The notes beneath the pieces are model-generated. The model ran no database searches and was not told the origin of the DNA. It saw only the letters and a program-made list of their open reading frames with translations. DNA of 64,000 nt from Vibrio metschnikovii CIP 69.14 (lineage in GTDB: Bacteria; Pseudomonadota; Gammaproteobacteria; Enterobacterales; Vibrionaceae): NCBI RefSeq assembly GCF_000176155.1, contig NZ_ACZO01000006.1, positions 620,001-684,000 on the forward strand, read 5' to 3'. Shown in pieces: positions 16,766-25,301 of the stretch (positions are counted from its first letter, which is position 1; the number at the start of each line of letters is the position of its first letter). Position numbers and translations under genes: made by a program.

Positions 16766-18553
16766 TTATTTAAGGAGCTTTCTAGCTCCAATAACATTCA
16801 CTGAACTGACCGCAAACACGGATAATGTTATTAACGCCAGTGATGGCGCAAGAACGACCCAATAACTACGTTCAATGTAGGGCATCCCTTCGGCAAGAAT
16901 TCTCCCCCATTCAGGGCTTGGTGGCATAGCGCCTAACCCCAGAAAACCAAGAGAAGCAAGAGCGAGGGCAATACCAGGCACTCGTAACATGGCATGACGT
17001 AATAATGGTTTGATGACGGCTGGCAAGATATAAAATAGATTACGACGAATCATTCCAACGCCAATAAGTGGTAACATTTGGATATAAGGTCTAGCTCGGA
17101 CTTCGGTTGTTAGCGTAGCAGCATGAGCAGCAAGAGGTGCCCAACTGATCAGGATGACGGATAGAGCTGCGCCGTACAATCCGGGTCCATAGACTGCTGC
17201 GACTAATAAGCCGCTTACTACAGGAGGCAACGCGTTGGCGACTTCAATCGGGCCGGTCATTAATCGTGGAAATTGACCAATCAATAAACCAATAAAAAGG
17301 CAACTGATGGCAACGCCAACGGCCAATAAGCAAGTATAAAGACTTCCATGAGCGACCCTAGCCAATAGATCGCGTCCCATGGCATCTGCACCAAAAGGCA
17401 GTAGTAATGAAGGGGGTTCGAGTCGCATAAACTCAATGGCATAAGGATCACGCCCCAAGCCAAATAACATCACACTGGCTAATAGCATGATGCATAGCAT
17501 TGGGGTTCGTCGTGTACTCTTACCCATAGTGATATTTGATTCTTTAGGTAACGGCATCGCGCCTTGTGTCAGTGCTCGGCCTAGCAGTAAAGCTTTGGTG
17601 ATGTTCACCGCAACCCCAACCATAAACGCGAGCAAAAGAATCAACAAAATACCCAGTTGTAACGTCGGTAGATCTTTCGCAATGGCTGCTCCTAGCGTTA
17701 CTCGTCCTAAGCCGGGGATAGCAAACACTTTTTCCACCGCAATCGCTCCACCTGTTAGTGATACGATTACTAAACCAATCATTGGTAGAACGGTAGTCAA
17801 GGCTCGTTTGAGAACGGCTAAAATGATATGAATACGGCGAATACCTGCAACGCTCCAAGTTGCTACCCAAGCTTCAGTAAAAACTTGTGCAATGGCATCA
17901 GAAAATAAACGGCCTAGATAGCCGCCAGCAGGAATACCTAATGCTAAAGCAGGCAAAATAGTATAACTAAAACCATACCAACCGAAGGGTGGTAACCAGC
18001 GTAACCATACCGCACCCACCAAAAGTAGTAACGAAGCGAGAAGAAACTCTGGTAGTGCAGTTAACCCAACAGCAAGAATGCCGTTGCTTCGATAGGCTTG
18101 TCCTTTTAATCCTCGACGAAGTGTTGGGGTAACTAAAAGTGACGCGATCACAAATGCTACCCCAAGAGCCAGAACCATCAGCTGCAACGATACGCCTGCA
18201 GCACTTAACATGTCATTAAGAATCGGCTTGCCAGTGACCCAAGATGTCCCTGGGGCACCTTGTAACAGATTAGTTAGCCAGTGGAACATTAGTGAAAATG
18301 GTCCTTGATCTAACTCTAGAGATTGGCGGATAGCATTAAGTGTTTCCTCACTTGGGTTTTGTTCTGCTGAACGTGCTCTTAATAAAGCTAAGGCGGGATC
18401 TTGTCCGGACAGCCAAGGCAGCAAAGCAATCAGAACAACAACGCCCGCCATGGTAAAAATACGTGAACAAAGCGTAATTAAAGTGGGAGTATTGATGCTT
18501 GATAATCGCCATGGTATCAACGTTTTTTGCGTGAATTGTTGTGTTGTCATCAT
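16766..18553 (-). CDS. Fused peptide/nickel/opine ABC transporter permease (DppB-DppC type)
   Basis: This 595-residue protein joins two BPD_transp_1 permeases that are normally separate chains. Residues about 20-330 are DppB-like, with the coupling loop EAWVATWSVAGIRR and GLVIVSLTGGAIAVEKVFAIPGLG. Residues about 350-595 are DppC-like, with LPFGADAMGRDLLARVAHG and the conserved LASLGFLGLGAMPPSPEWG. The linker is near residues 330-350. It is 14 bp downstream of the binding-protein gene and is the last gene of the operon. The architecture resembles importers for oligopeptides, nickel or opine metallophores. Which of these is imported is not determined by sequence; a Zur-like box upstream points to metal. 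Confidence 0.85.
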   Translation of the reverse strand: MMTTQQFTQKTLIPWRLSSINTPTLITLCSRIFTMAGVVVLIALLPWLSGQDPALALLRARSAEQNPSEETLNAIRQSLELDQGPFSLMFHWLTNLLQGAPGTSWVTGKPILNDMLSAAGVSLQLMVLALGVAFVIASLLVTPTLRRGLKGQAYRSNGILAVGLTALPEFLLASLLLLVGAVWLRWLPPFGWYGFSYTILPALALGIPAGGYLGRLFSDAIAQVFTEAWVATWSVAGIRRIHIILAVLKRALTTVLPMIGLVIVSLTGGAIAVEKVFAIPGLGRVTLGAAIAKDLPTLQLGILLILLLAFMVGVAVNITKALLLGRALTQGAMPLPKESNITMGKSTRRTPMLCIMLLASVMLFGLGRDPYAIEFMRLEPPSLLLPFGADAMGRDLLARVAHGSLYTCLLAVGVAISCLFIGLLIGQFPRLMTGPIEVANALPPVVSGLLVAAVYGPGLYGAALSVILISWAPLAAHAATLTTEVRARPYIQMLPLIGVGMIRRNLFYILPAVIKPLLRHAMLRVPGIALALASLGFLGLGAMPPSPEWGRILAEGMPYIERSYWVVLAPSLALITLSVFAVSSVNVIGARKLLK

Positions 18554-18567
18554 GGATAGCGATGCCT

Positions 18568-20091
18568 TTATTGTGATGTTTCAATGATTGTGCTCAGATA
18601 AGTCTGATTACTGATTAAGGTTCGCTCTCGGGGATCACGATCAGCATGACGAACGTAAGCGGATTCTCCTTGAATAACCCGCTCATGTAGCATAGGAATA
18701 GCCGCATCACTAGCTAAAATCAGTGCTTCAGCGTCGATGATAGCTTGTTGTCTTTCTAAACCTGCAGGTAATTCAGATGCTTTTTCCAAAGCATTATCAA
18801 TCTCTGACTGGCAGAGCTGCGCAATATTGAACGAACCTTTACAACTGAAATCACTGTACATATAAGCAACGGGATCGCCAGAATCGAGTACGGTTGCCCG
18901 AGAGAGAATAAAGGCATCAAATTTTCCAGCTAAAGCATCCGCTTCGATTTGAGAATACTCACGAACCACTTGTCTGACCTTAAACCCAGCTTGAGTCAAC
19001 TGTTGTGCCAAATAGACCGCCACTTCCGGTAGTTCCGTTCGGTCGGTAAACGTAGCTAAAGTGATGATCGCTCCATTAGGATGACCCGCTGGCGTTGGAT
19101 GCTTGATTGGCTGGCGTAATTTCGCCGCCCAAGGGATAGCTGGGCCAAGTAGACCTTGGGCAATATCAGCACGTTTTTCATAGACAGTATTGACGATTTG
19201 CTCTCGATCAATTGCATCACGAACGGCAGCTCGTATTGCCGGGTCTGCCATTACTCCTTGGCGAGTATTCAGATACAAGGTATTGGTACGAGGCATCGGC
19301 ACTTCATGAACTAGGTTTGGATCTAATAAAGGTGCTTGAGATACAGGGATTGCTTCAACGATATCAACAGAACGAGTGCGCAGTGCTGAAGCTCGGGCGA
19401 GGCCATCAGGTACAAAACTGACGTCAATACCAGCCGCTTTTGCTGGTTCTCCCCAATAGTCTTCAAAACGATTTAATTGAGCACTACTCGTGCCATGAAC
19501 ATTAACCAATACAAAAGCACCGGTACCTGTATTAATAGGATTAATAACGCCATTATCACCATAAGCATTGTGTGACAAAATCGACAGCTGTGGACTAGTT
19601 AAACGTTGCGGTAGCAGTGGGTCTGGCGTTGCAGTATGTACGATTACCGAGTATTCACCGTCAGCCTCAATAGTCAGATCAACGCCATCCAAAATACGAG
19701 GCTTAGGTTTTGCTGTTGCTGCGGTATTGAGAGCATTGACAACAGCCTTGGCATTAAAAGGCGTACCATCATGAAATAGAACTTCAGAGCGTAACTGAAA
19801 TCTCCAAGCTGTAGGGGTAAGCCTATGCCACTCAGTTGCTAATGCCGGGGTGAGATTGCCCTCATCGTTTAAAATAACCAGTGTTTCGGCTGTGCTCCAT
19901 CGGGACAATTTAAATGCATCATCACTTAACGGCGTTAAGCCGGAGCGTGGCGGGAGTAACATCGCAAGTCTAATTCGATTATTATCATTTTCAGCTAAGG
20001 GGACCGTTTTGTTATCTGAGTCAAAACAGCCAGTTAATAAAAACAAAGGGGCAGCAAGGCCAAATATTAATCCAATTTTTACCTGTAGCAT
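18568..20091 (-). CDS. Family 5 solute-binding lipoprotein of a peptide/nickel/opine importer
   Basis: From ATG 20091, with AAGGA about 11 bp upstream, the product begins MLQVKIGLIFGLAAPLFLLTGC: a lipoprotein signal with cysteine at about residue 22. The rest is an SBP_bac_5 fold, with WRFQLRSEVLFHDGTPFNAKAVVNAL near residue 115 and NTLYLNTRQGVMADPAIRAAVRDAIDRE near residue 270. A longer in-frame extension to 20160 overlaps the ATPase gene and lacks a signal peptide. It captures the substrate in the periplasm for the fused permease. Overall it is closest in style to NikA/CntA and dipeptide-binding proteins. The ligand is unknown. Confidence 0.85.
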   Translation of the reverse strand: MLQVKIGLIFGLAAPLFLLTGCFDSDNKTVPLAENDNNRIRLAMLLPPRSGLTPLSDDAFKLSRWSTAETLVILNDEGNLTPALATEWHRLTPTAWRFQLRSEVLFHDGTPFNAKAVVNALNTAATAKPKPRILDGVDLTIEADGEYSVIVHTATPDPLLPQRLTSPQLSILSHNAYGDNGVINPINTGTGAFVLVNVHGTSSAQLNRFEDYWGEPAKAAGIDVSFVPDGLARASALRTRSVDIVEAIPVSQAPLLDPNLVHEVPMPRTNTLYLNTRQGVMADPAIRAAVRDAIDREQIVNTVYEKRADIAQGLLGPAIPWAAKLRQPIKHPTPAGHPNGAIITLATFTDRTELPEVAVYLAQQLTQAGFKVRQVVREYSQIEADALAGKFDAFILSRATVLDSGDPVAYMYSDFSCKGSFNIAQLCQSEIDNALEKASELPAGLERQQAIIDAEALILASDAAIPMLHERVIQGESAYVRHADRDPRERTLISNQTYLSTIIETSQ

Positions 20092-20113
20092 CGCGTTGTG
20101 AATCCTTAAATAA

Positions 20114-20935
20114 TCAAACGGTGTGGGAAGATGATTGGTCGTGGAGATGGTGGAAATCAATTCTAGGTACGGCTTCGATTAATTTTTGGCTATAAAGGTG
20201 CACTGGTGATGCGATCACCTCACCGGTTGCACCATCTTCAATAATTTGTCCTTGGTGCATGACTAGCATTCGCTCACATAAATCCGATACCAGAGAAATA
20301 TCATGGGTCACGACGAGTAATCCCATCTGGTTTTCATGACAGACCCTTTTCAGTAACGACTTAATTTGCTCTCTCAATGGGAGGTCAAGGCCACTGGTTG
20401 GCTCGTCTGCTAATAGAAATTTAGGTTGTATAATCAATGCACGAGCTAATGCAATCCGCTGAGCTTGACCGCCCGAGAGTTCACCTGCCTTCTTATAAAG
20501 AATACTAACAGGTAACTCGACTTGTTTAACGGCACGCTCTAAGGCGGCTTGACAAGGTTTCCCTACTGCCAATCGTTTAAGCGGTTCTGCGAGCAATTTT
20601 GCTACGGTTTGAGTGGGAGGCAAGGCGGTATGAGGGTCTTGTGGAATATATTGTACCAAACGTCGATAATGTTTTAGTGTTTGCCAAGGTGAGTGGATAA
20701 TGGACATTCCCGCACAATGTATTTGTCCCGTCTGCGGTGCCGCTAAACCTAGGATCAGCTTTAATAGTGTCGATTTGCCACTGCCTGACTCTCCAACTAA
20801 GCCAACACGTTCTTGTTGTCCGATGGATAGCGAAAGAGAATCAATGATGGTGTGTTTTTTTTTCGCAGTTCTATAACTGTAATTTAATGCATTGAGCACA
20901 AGAAAATATGCATGCGGATCAGTATGTTTTAGCAT
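20114..20935 (-). CDS. Oligopeptide/nickel-type ABC transporter ATPase (second subunit)
   Basis: A complete 273-residue ABC ATPase: Walker A GESGSGKST (residues about 49-57), Q-loop YIPQDPHTAL, signature LSGGQ, Walker B FLLADEP and the H-loop VVTHD. It resembles DppF/NikE/CntF-type subunits but lacks the C-terminal cysteine-rich zinc-like region of many Opp/DppD proteins. Its start overlaps the end of the preceding ATPase gene by 7 bp. It powers the fused permease together with the product of the frameshifted gene upstream. Confidence 0.9.
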   Translation of the reverse strand: MLKHTDPHAYFLVLNALNYSYRTAKKKHTIIDSLSLSIGQQERVGLVGESGSGKSTLLKLILGLAAPQTGQIHCAGMSIIHSPWQTLKHYRRLVQYIPQDPHTALPPTQTVAKLLAEPLKRLAVGKPCQAALERAVKQVELPVSILYKKAGELSGGQAQRIALARALIIQPKFLLADEPTSGLDLPLREQIKSLLKRVCHENQMGLLVVTHDISLVSDLCERMLVMHQGQIIEDGATGEVIASPVHLYSQKLIEAVPRIDFHHLHDQSSSHTV

Positions 20936-21738
20936 GCACTCGCCACTCTTGTTGGTATGATAAGCTCATTGAGGTTGTGGTTGCTTGCCGCTTTAACCAG
21001 TTGCTGGGTATAGGGATGAGCGGGGGAGGTGAGAAGACCGTTCATGCTGCCGGTTTCTACAATACGACCATTTTCCATCACAATTGCTCTTTGGCACAGT
21101 TGAGCCGCGACATTAATGTCATGAGTAATAAAGAGCAGAGAAAGGCGATGGCTATGCAGCTGTTGATCGTGATGACAACGCTCACCGCAACATTGCTGAA
21201 GTAAAGTGATGATCTGTTTTTGATTAATGACATCGAGTGCGGTTGTTGGTTCATCGGCGACGAGTAGGCTTGAGCCACTTAACAGCGCAAAAGCAATACA
21301 TAAACGTTGTCGTTGTCCACCGGAGAGCTCACAAGGTAAACGAGACAGGAGATCATCACTATTAGATAATTGCATTTTATTCATTAGAGTTTGCAATTCA
21401 TGCTGCGAACGAAGGTGAGTACTAAGCAGCATTTGTTTACCGACACTCATCAGTGGATTGAGTGCGCTAAAACTATCTTGGAAGATCGTTGCGGCGGGCC
21501 AAAATTGGCTGTTGTGCAATACTATCGCCATCGAAATCGATTTCTCCCTCAATCTCGCAGTAAGGAGGTAAAGTACCACTGATTGCTCTAGCGGTCAGTG
21601 ATTTACCAGACCCTGAAGCGCCTAATAACGCGACGCGTTCCCCTTGATATAGCTGAAAGTTAACGTTGTTTAAAAGTAGATTTCCATCAATACGTAAACT
21701 TAAGTTTTTGACATCTAAAATCTTTTTTTATTTTTCAT
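20929..21738 (-). pseudogene. Oligopeptide/nickel-type ABC transporter ATPase (first subunit), frameshifted
   Basis: The gene is spread over two frames. The upstream frame carries the strand and Walker A (ILDVKNLSLRID, LLGASGSGKS) and stops near 21490. The downstream frame (to 20929) carries FQDSFSALNPLMSVG, LSGGQRQR and LLVADEPTTALD. Removing one C from the GGG at 21496-21498 (GCCCGC on the coding strand) joins them as ...PILAAATIFQD. The only sensible start, ATG at 21738 (MKNK...), needs one more A in the seven-A tract (T7 at 21723-21729) to be in frame with ILDV. With both changes the chain is 269 residues. Walker A is intact but separated from the signature motif. Confidence 0.85.
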
Positions 21739-21767
21739 TATATTAACTTTCGGGCTGGTCTGTTTAA

Positions 21768-21781
21768 TATGTTATAACATA
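21768..21781. promoter_or_regulatory. Zur-like palindrome before the metal/opine importer
   Basis: TATGTTATAACATA is a perfect 14 bp palindrome about 30 bp upstream of the first ATPase gene, in an AT-rich promoter region. It resembles the core of gamma-proteobacterial Zur operators (ATGTTATA...TATAACAT) in compact form. If real it would repress the importer when zinc is plentiful. It could also serve the divergent DUF1611 gene, 400 bp away beyond an ERIC element. The gap 21739-22182 holds no gene. Confidence 0.5.
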
Positions 21782-21896
21782 ACTATGTTGGCATGAATGC
21801 GAATGTCTTTCAATTTTATTTTTGTATCATTTCAGAAGTTCACCTTCGCTTCATTGAATAGGTGTCGCTACTACGATCGTCATGTTTATTATTGTT

Positions 21897-22026
21897 TATC
21901 CCCTTCCTACTTGAAGCTGCAGCGGTGTTGGTTACGTTCGTTCACCCCAATCATAGAGCCTATCTATGCTCATGGAGATGAACTTACTTGCCGCCTATCT
22001 GTGCAACTTCAAGTAGTGCGAGTATA
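21897..22026. repeat. ERIC-type intergenic repeat, copy 3
   Basis: This 130 bp element contains CCCCTTCCTACTTGAAGCTG, a TTCACCCCAATCATAGAG arm, a TATCTATGCTCATGGAGATG arm and GCAACTTCAAGTAG, ending GAGTATA. It is the reverse orientation of the element at 6117-6244 with scattered differences. It lies between the divergent ABC importer and DUF1611 operons. Confidence 0.85.
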
Positions 22027-22157
22027 TTAAGCTAGATAAATGAGAACAGCCGATAATATTTGAATAAGTGTGCTACTGTGCGGTCTCTCCTTACCGCTTA
22101 GTAGGGACTTCTTTTCTTTTCCGATGTGACTGATCGGCACTCCTGAGTTGCCCATCT

Positions 22158-22182
22158 AAGCCTTAATTGATTAGGCTTTTCT
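22158..22182 (+). terminator. Terminator-like hairpin immediately before the DUF1611 start
   Basis: AGCCT (22159-22163) can pair with AGGCT (22173-22177) around AATTGATT-type loop sequence, followed by TTTCT, ending one base from the assumed ATG at 22183. This occupies the place where a Shine-Dalgarno site should be. It may be an attenuator or translation-inhibiting stem, or it may indicate that the real start is elsewhere. Confidence 0.45.
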
Positions 22183-23361
22183 ATGTCTCTTGCAACCCCA
22201 ATACTCAATAAACGTTTCCATCCTCGTACTGTTGCTAATAACAAAAACCGTCCATCAGCTTTAGCTTCGATCATCCCCAATATTCCGACTGCCATCATCT
22301 ATTGCGAAGGCAATTTTGGTAAGGTGGATGGTAAAACTGCCAATGGATTGGTTAGGCATTCTGAAAATTATCGGATTTTATCGGTCGTGGATAGTCAATC
22401 TGCTGGGCTAGATTCAGGAGAGGTACTTAACGAGGAAAAAAATGGTGTGCCCGTAATGGCCACAATTCAAGCGGCGCTGCAACATGCAGGAGTAACGCCT
22501 GATTATTTTATTTTTGGTATTGCCCCTTCCAATGGCTTGCTATCTGATGACGAAAAGACATTGATTCTAGAAGCGATGGAATCAAAAATGAATATTGTTA
22601 ACGGGCTGCATGAGTTTCTCACTGATAACCCACTATTTGTCGAGTCAAGCCTTCGCAATGATGTGCATATTTTAGATATTCGTAAACCTAAAAACAAAGC
22701 AGAACTGCAAACATTCAGCGGTAAGATACATAGCGTACTTTGTCCTAGAATCGCAATCATGGGTACCGATTGCGCTCTGGGCAAGCGAACCACAGCGACT
22801 ATCTTATCTAATGCGCTGCGCGCGAGAGGACTGAATGTCGTGATGATTGCTACAGGACAAACCGGAATCATGCAGGGGGCCCCTTATTGCGTTGCTTTAG
22901 ATGCGGTTCCCTCTCAATTTTGTGCAGGAGAGCTAGAAGCGGTGATAGTCAAAGCTTATCAAATTGAGCAGCCCGATCTTATTATCATTGAAGGGCAGGG
23001 AGCATTAAGCCATCCAGCGTTTTCAACCAGTTCGTTTATTTTACGTGGCAGTTGCCCGACCAGTGTGATTTTACAGCATGCTCCGCATCGCCTTTACCGT
23101 ACCGATTTTCCAGAAATGTTAATGCCTTCTGCCCAATCTGAAATCAATCTAATTGAAACCTTTGCGAAGACTTCTGTCATTGGCTTAACCTTAAATCATG
23201 AACAAATGTCTGCAGATGAAGTTGAAACGGCGATCGCGACTTACTCTGCCGAGTTGGGCATTCCTGTTACTGATCCACTATCACAACCGATTGATGCACT
23301 TTTACATATGGTGGAATCGGTTTATCCGCAGCTAGCCAGTAAAATGGTGACGGAAGGGTGA
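22183..23361 (+). CDS. DUF1611 family P-loop protein (DgcN-like)
   Basis: The 392-residue protein has an N-terminal Rossmann-like domain starting at PTAIIYCEGNFGK (about residue 35) and a C-terminal DUF1611 domain with the P-loop-like GTDCALGKRTTA near residue 195, then IATGQTGIMQG and IIEGQGALSHPAF. This family includes DgcN, reported as a D-glutamate N-acetyltransferase in marine bacteria. The present protein has a longer N-terminus than expected and no visible Shine-Dalgarno. It overlaps the racemase gene by 4 bp (GTGA), so the two act together. A role in D-amino-acid or N-acyl-amino-acid metabolism is an inference. Confidence 0.8.
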   Translation: MSLATPILNKRFHPRTVANNKNRPSALASIIPNIPTAIIYCEGNFGKVDGKTANGLVRHSENYRILSVVDSQSAGLDSGEVLNEEKNGVPVMATIQAALQHAGVTPDYFIFGIAPSNGLLSDDEKTLILEAMESKMNIVNGLHEFLTDNPLFVESSLRNDVHILDIRKPKNKAELQTFSGKIHSVLCPRIAIMGTDCALGKRTTATILSNALRARGLNVVMIATGQTGIMQGAPYCVALDAVPSQFCAGELEAVIVKAYQIEQPDLIIIEGQGALSHPAFSTSSFILRGSCPTSVILQHAPHRLYRTDFPEMLMPSAQSEINLIETFAKTSVIGLTLNHEQMSADEVETAIATYSAELGIPVTDPLSQPIDALLHMVESVYPQLASKMVTEG

Positions 23362-24428
23362 ACTACCCCCGATTAGAAATTAACTGCACAAAGATTATTC
23401 ATAATACTCAATATCTTATGGCTGAATTGCATCTAAAGGCTATTTCAGTGACCCCCGTAACCAAAGCCAGCTCAGGCCACCCCTTACTGGCACAACTATT
23501 TATTAATGCTGGAGCGACAATGCTGGCTGATTCTCGAGTCGAAAACATGCAACGTATGCGCTGCTCTGGTATTTCGATACCTTTGATGTTGATTCGGACA
23601 CCGATGCTCAGTCAAATAGCAGGGGTCATTAGTGATTGCAGTATCAGCCTGAATACCGAAATTGAAGTGATTCAAGCGCTTTCTGACGAAGCTCAACGAA
23701 CCAATAGCGATCACAGCGTGATAATTATGGTCGAATTAGGCGATTTACGAGAAGGAGTGATGGCAAAAGATCTGGTTGATTTCATACGTCGTATCGTGTT
23801 GCTACCCAATATTATTATTAAAGGTATTGGGGCAAACTTAGCCTGCCGTTATGGGATTGCTCCAGATGAGCAAAAAATGGCGGTATTATCAGCGTTAGCG
23901 GATGAAATTGAAGGCACCTTTGATATTCATCTAGACATTATTTCCGGTGGCAACTCCGCGTCATTACAATGGGCGTTGGCACACACTGGCGAGACACGAA
24001 TCAATCATCTGCGTATAGGAGAGGCAATATTTTTTGGCTATGAATCCCTATATCAAGAAACACTGGCTGGCTTACAAACCGATGCGATGATCTTAACCGC
24101 TGAAGTCATAGAGTCTAACTTAAAACCCTCTTTGCCTTGGGGCAAGCGCGGTAATAATGCTTTTGGAGAACAGCAACCGATTGAAGATAGAGGACCAGTG
24201 ACTCAAGCGATTTTGGCTTTAGGTCGTCAGGATGTCGATGTATCAGGGTTAACGCCGCCGCAAGGGATCACCATTGTCTCTTCGACCAGTGATCACTTGA
24301 TTGTTGAAACGCTTGGCGAAAAACTACGGGTAGGGCAGAAAGTCTCGTTCAGTCTTAATTACAGCGGTTTTCTTTCTGCGATGTCTTCACAACATGTTTA
24401 TAAGCTTTTTAGTTATTATAATGAGTGA
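23358..24428 (+). CDS. Alanine/ornithine racemase-like PLP enzyme
   Basis: The 356-residue protein has the alanine-racemase N-terminal barrel: NYPRLEINCTKIIHNTQYL, the PLP lysine K36 in VTPVTKASSG, LADSRVENM, and the phosphate-binding ISGGNSAS region near residue 197. It resembles the Orr/YhfX branch (ornithine racemase type) and not Alr, as it lacks the C-terminal beta domain tyrosine motif of Alr. The start is GTG 23358, overlapping the DUF1611 stop. The pair suggests interconversion of an amino acid's stereoisomers coupled to modification by the DUF1611 enzyme. Which amino acid is unknown. Confidence 0.8.
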   Translation: MNYPRLEINCTKIIHNTQYLMAELHLKAISVTPVTKASSGHPLLAQLFINAGATMLADSRVENMQRMRCSGISIPLMLIRTPMLSQIAGVISDCSISLNTEIEVIQALSDEAQRTNSDHSVIIMVELGDLREGVMAKDLVDFIRRIVLLPNIIIKGIGANLACRYGIAPDEQKMAVLSALADEIEGTFDIHLDIISGGNSASLQWALAHTGETRINHLRIGEAIFFGYESLYQETLAGLQTDAMILTAEVIESNLKPSLPWGKRGNNAFGEQQPIEDRGPVTQAILALGRQDVDVSGLTPPQGITIVSSTSDHLIVETLGEKLRVGQKVSFSLNYSGFLSAMSSQHVYKLFSYYNE

Positions 24429-24465
24429 CAGTTTAAGATATCCAGAAATAGTAAAATGATATTCA

Positions 24466-25248
24466 TTATTTCATATAATATGCTTTAAATCCAAGCCAAT
24501 GCTGATTTAAATTGGGGTTAGTTAGTTGTATGGTACGACGTTTTTCTGGAGTCATTGATTGAATAGCATTTTGGTAATGATACCGATAGATTCGTTGTAG
24601 TGTTCCATTTTGCGTTAACTTCTCTATACCACGTTCAATAGATTTTTTTAGATCCAATCGCTGAGGGTGAAGGTAAAATACAATCGGTAATGGATAAAAC
24701 AACATCATGTTTGTTTCAATTGTGATCTCTTGATTTGTATTTGATGACTGTTTAAATAAGCTTTGTACTTCATTGATGCCCAGAAGAATAAAGTCACATA
24801 ATCCTTCTCTCAGCATAAGAAACATTTGGTGTAGCGAACCTTTTTCAAGTACTTGATAGCCGTTATAGCGTAATAAATCTGCATCTGCCCAAGTGGCTGG
24901 AATTCCTGCGATTTTATTTTTTAACGCTGATTCTTCGATATGATCAAACAAGGCTTGCTCTGAAGTACGGATAACTAATATTCGACAGCCGAGGATTCCT
25001 CCACAGATCGGCTGGTGAATAGCAATATGTTCATCTTGAGCAAATTTACGATTACCTGCGACGGTAGTTAGCAAATCCGCGCCACGTTGGAAAATTCTAC
25101 TTTCATCCTCAGCGTTAGGATAATCAGTGGTGTCATGAATAATCGACCATGGCATATTGCCCCCCTGCTGTATAGCAGATAACACATTAAACTCATGCTG
25201 TTGACGAGCCAAAGATTTATTACCATTCCAGAAGCGAAGCTCATTCAT
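24466..25248 (-). CDS. Solute-binding-protein-like domain without signal peptide
   Basis: I start at ATG 25248 (MNELRFWNGNKSLARQQHEF), preceded by an AGAGAAAAG site; the 15-residue upstream extension is basic and unlike a signal sequence. The 260-residue product has a family-3 binding-protein look: a helical C-terminal ERGIEKLTQNGTLQRIYRYH segment typical of the last helix in amino-acid-binding proteins, and LREGLCDFILLGINEV in the middle. Without a signal peptide it should stay in the cytoplasm, perhaps as a sensor. Its promoter region contains the 36 bp operator palindrome at 25302, so it may belong to the glucan regulon. Function unknown. Confidence 0.6.
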   Translation of the reverse strand: MNELRFWNGNKSLARQQHEFNVLSAIQQGGNMPWSIIHDTTDYPNAEDESRIFQRGADLLTTVAGNRKFAQDEHIAIHQPICGGILGCRILVIRTSEQALFDHIEESALKNKIAGIPATWADADLLRYNGYQVLEKGSLHQMFLMLREGLCDFILLGINEVQSLFKQSSNTNQEITIETNMMLFYPLPIVFYLHPQRLDLKKSIERGIEKLTQNGTLQRIYRYHYQNAIQSMTPEKRRTIQLTNPNLNQHWLGFKAYYMK

Positions 25249-25301
25249 GATTACTTTTCTCTCTTTTTTATGTCGTAAGTTAACCATTATCATTTCATTT
25301 A

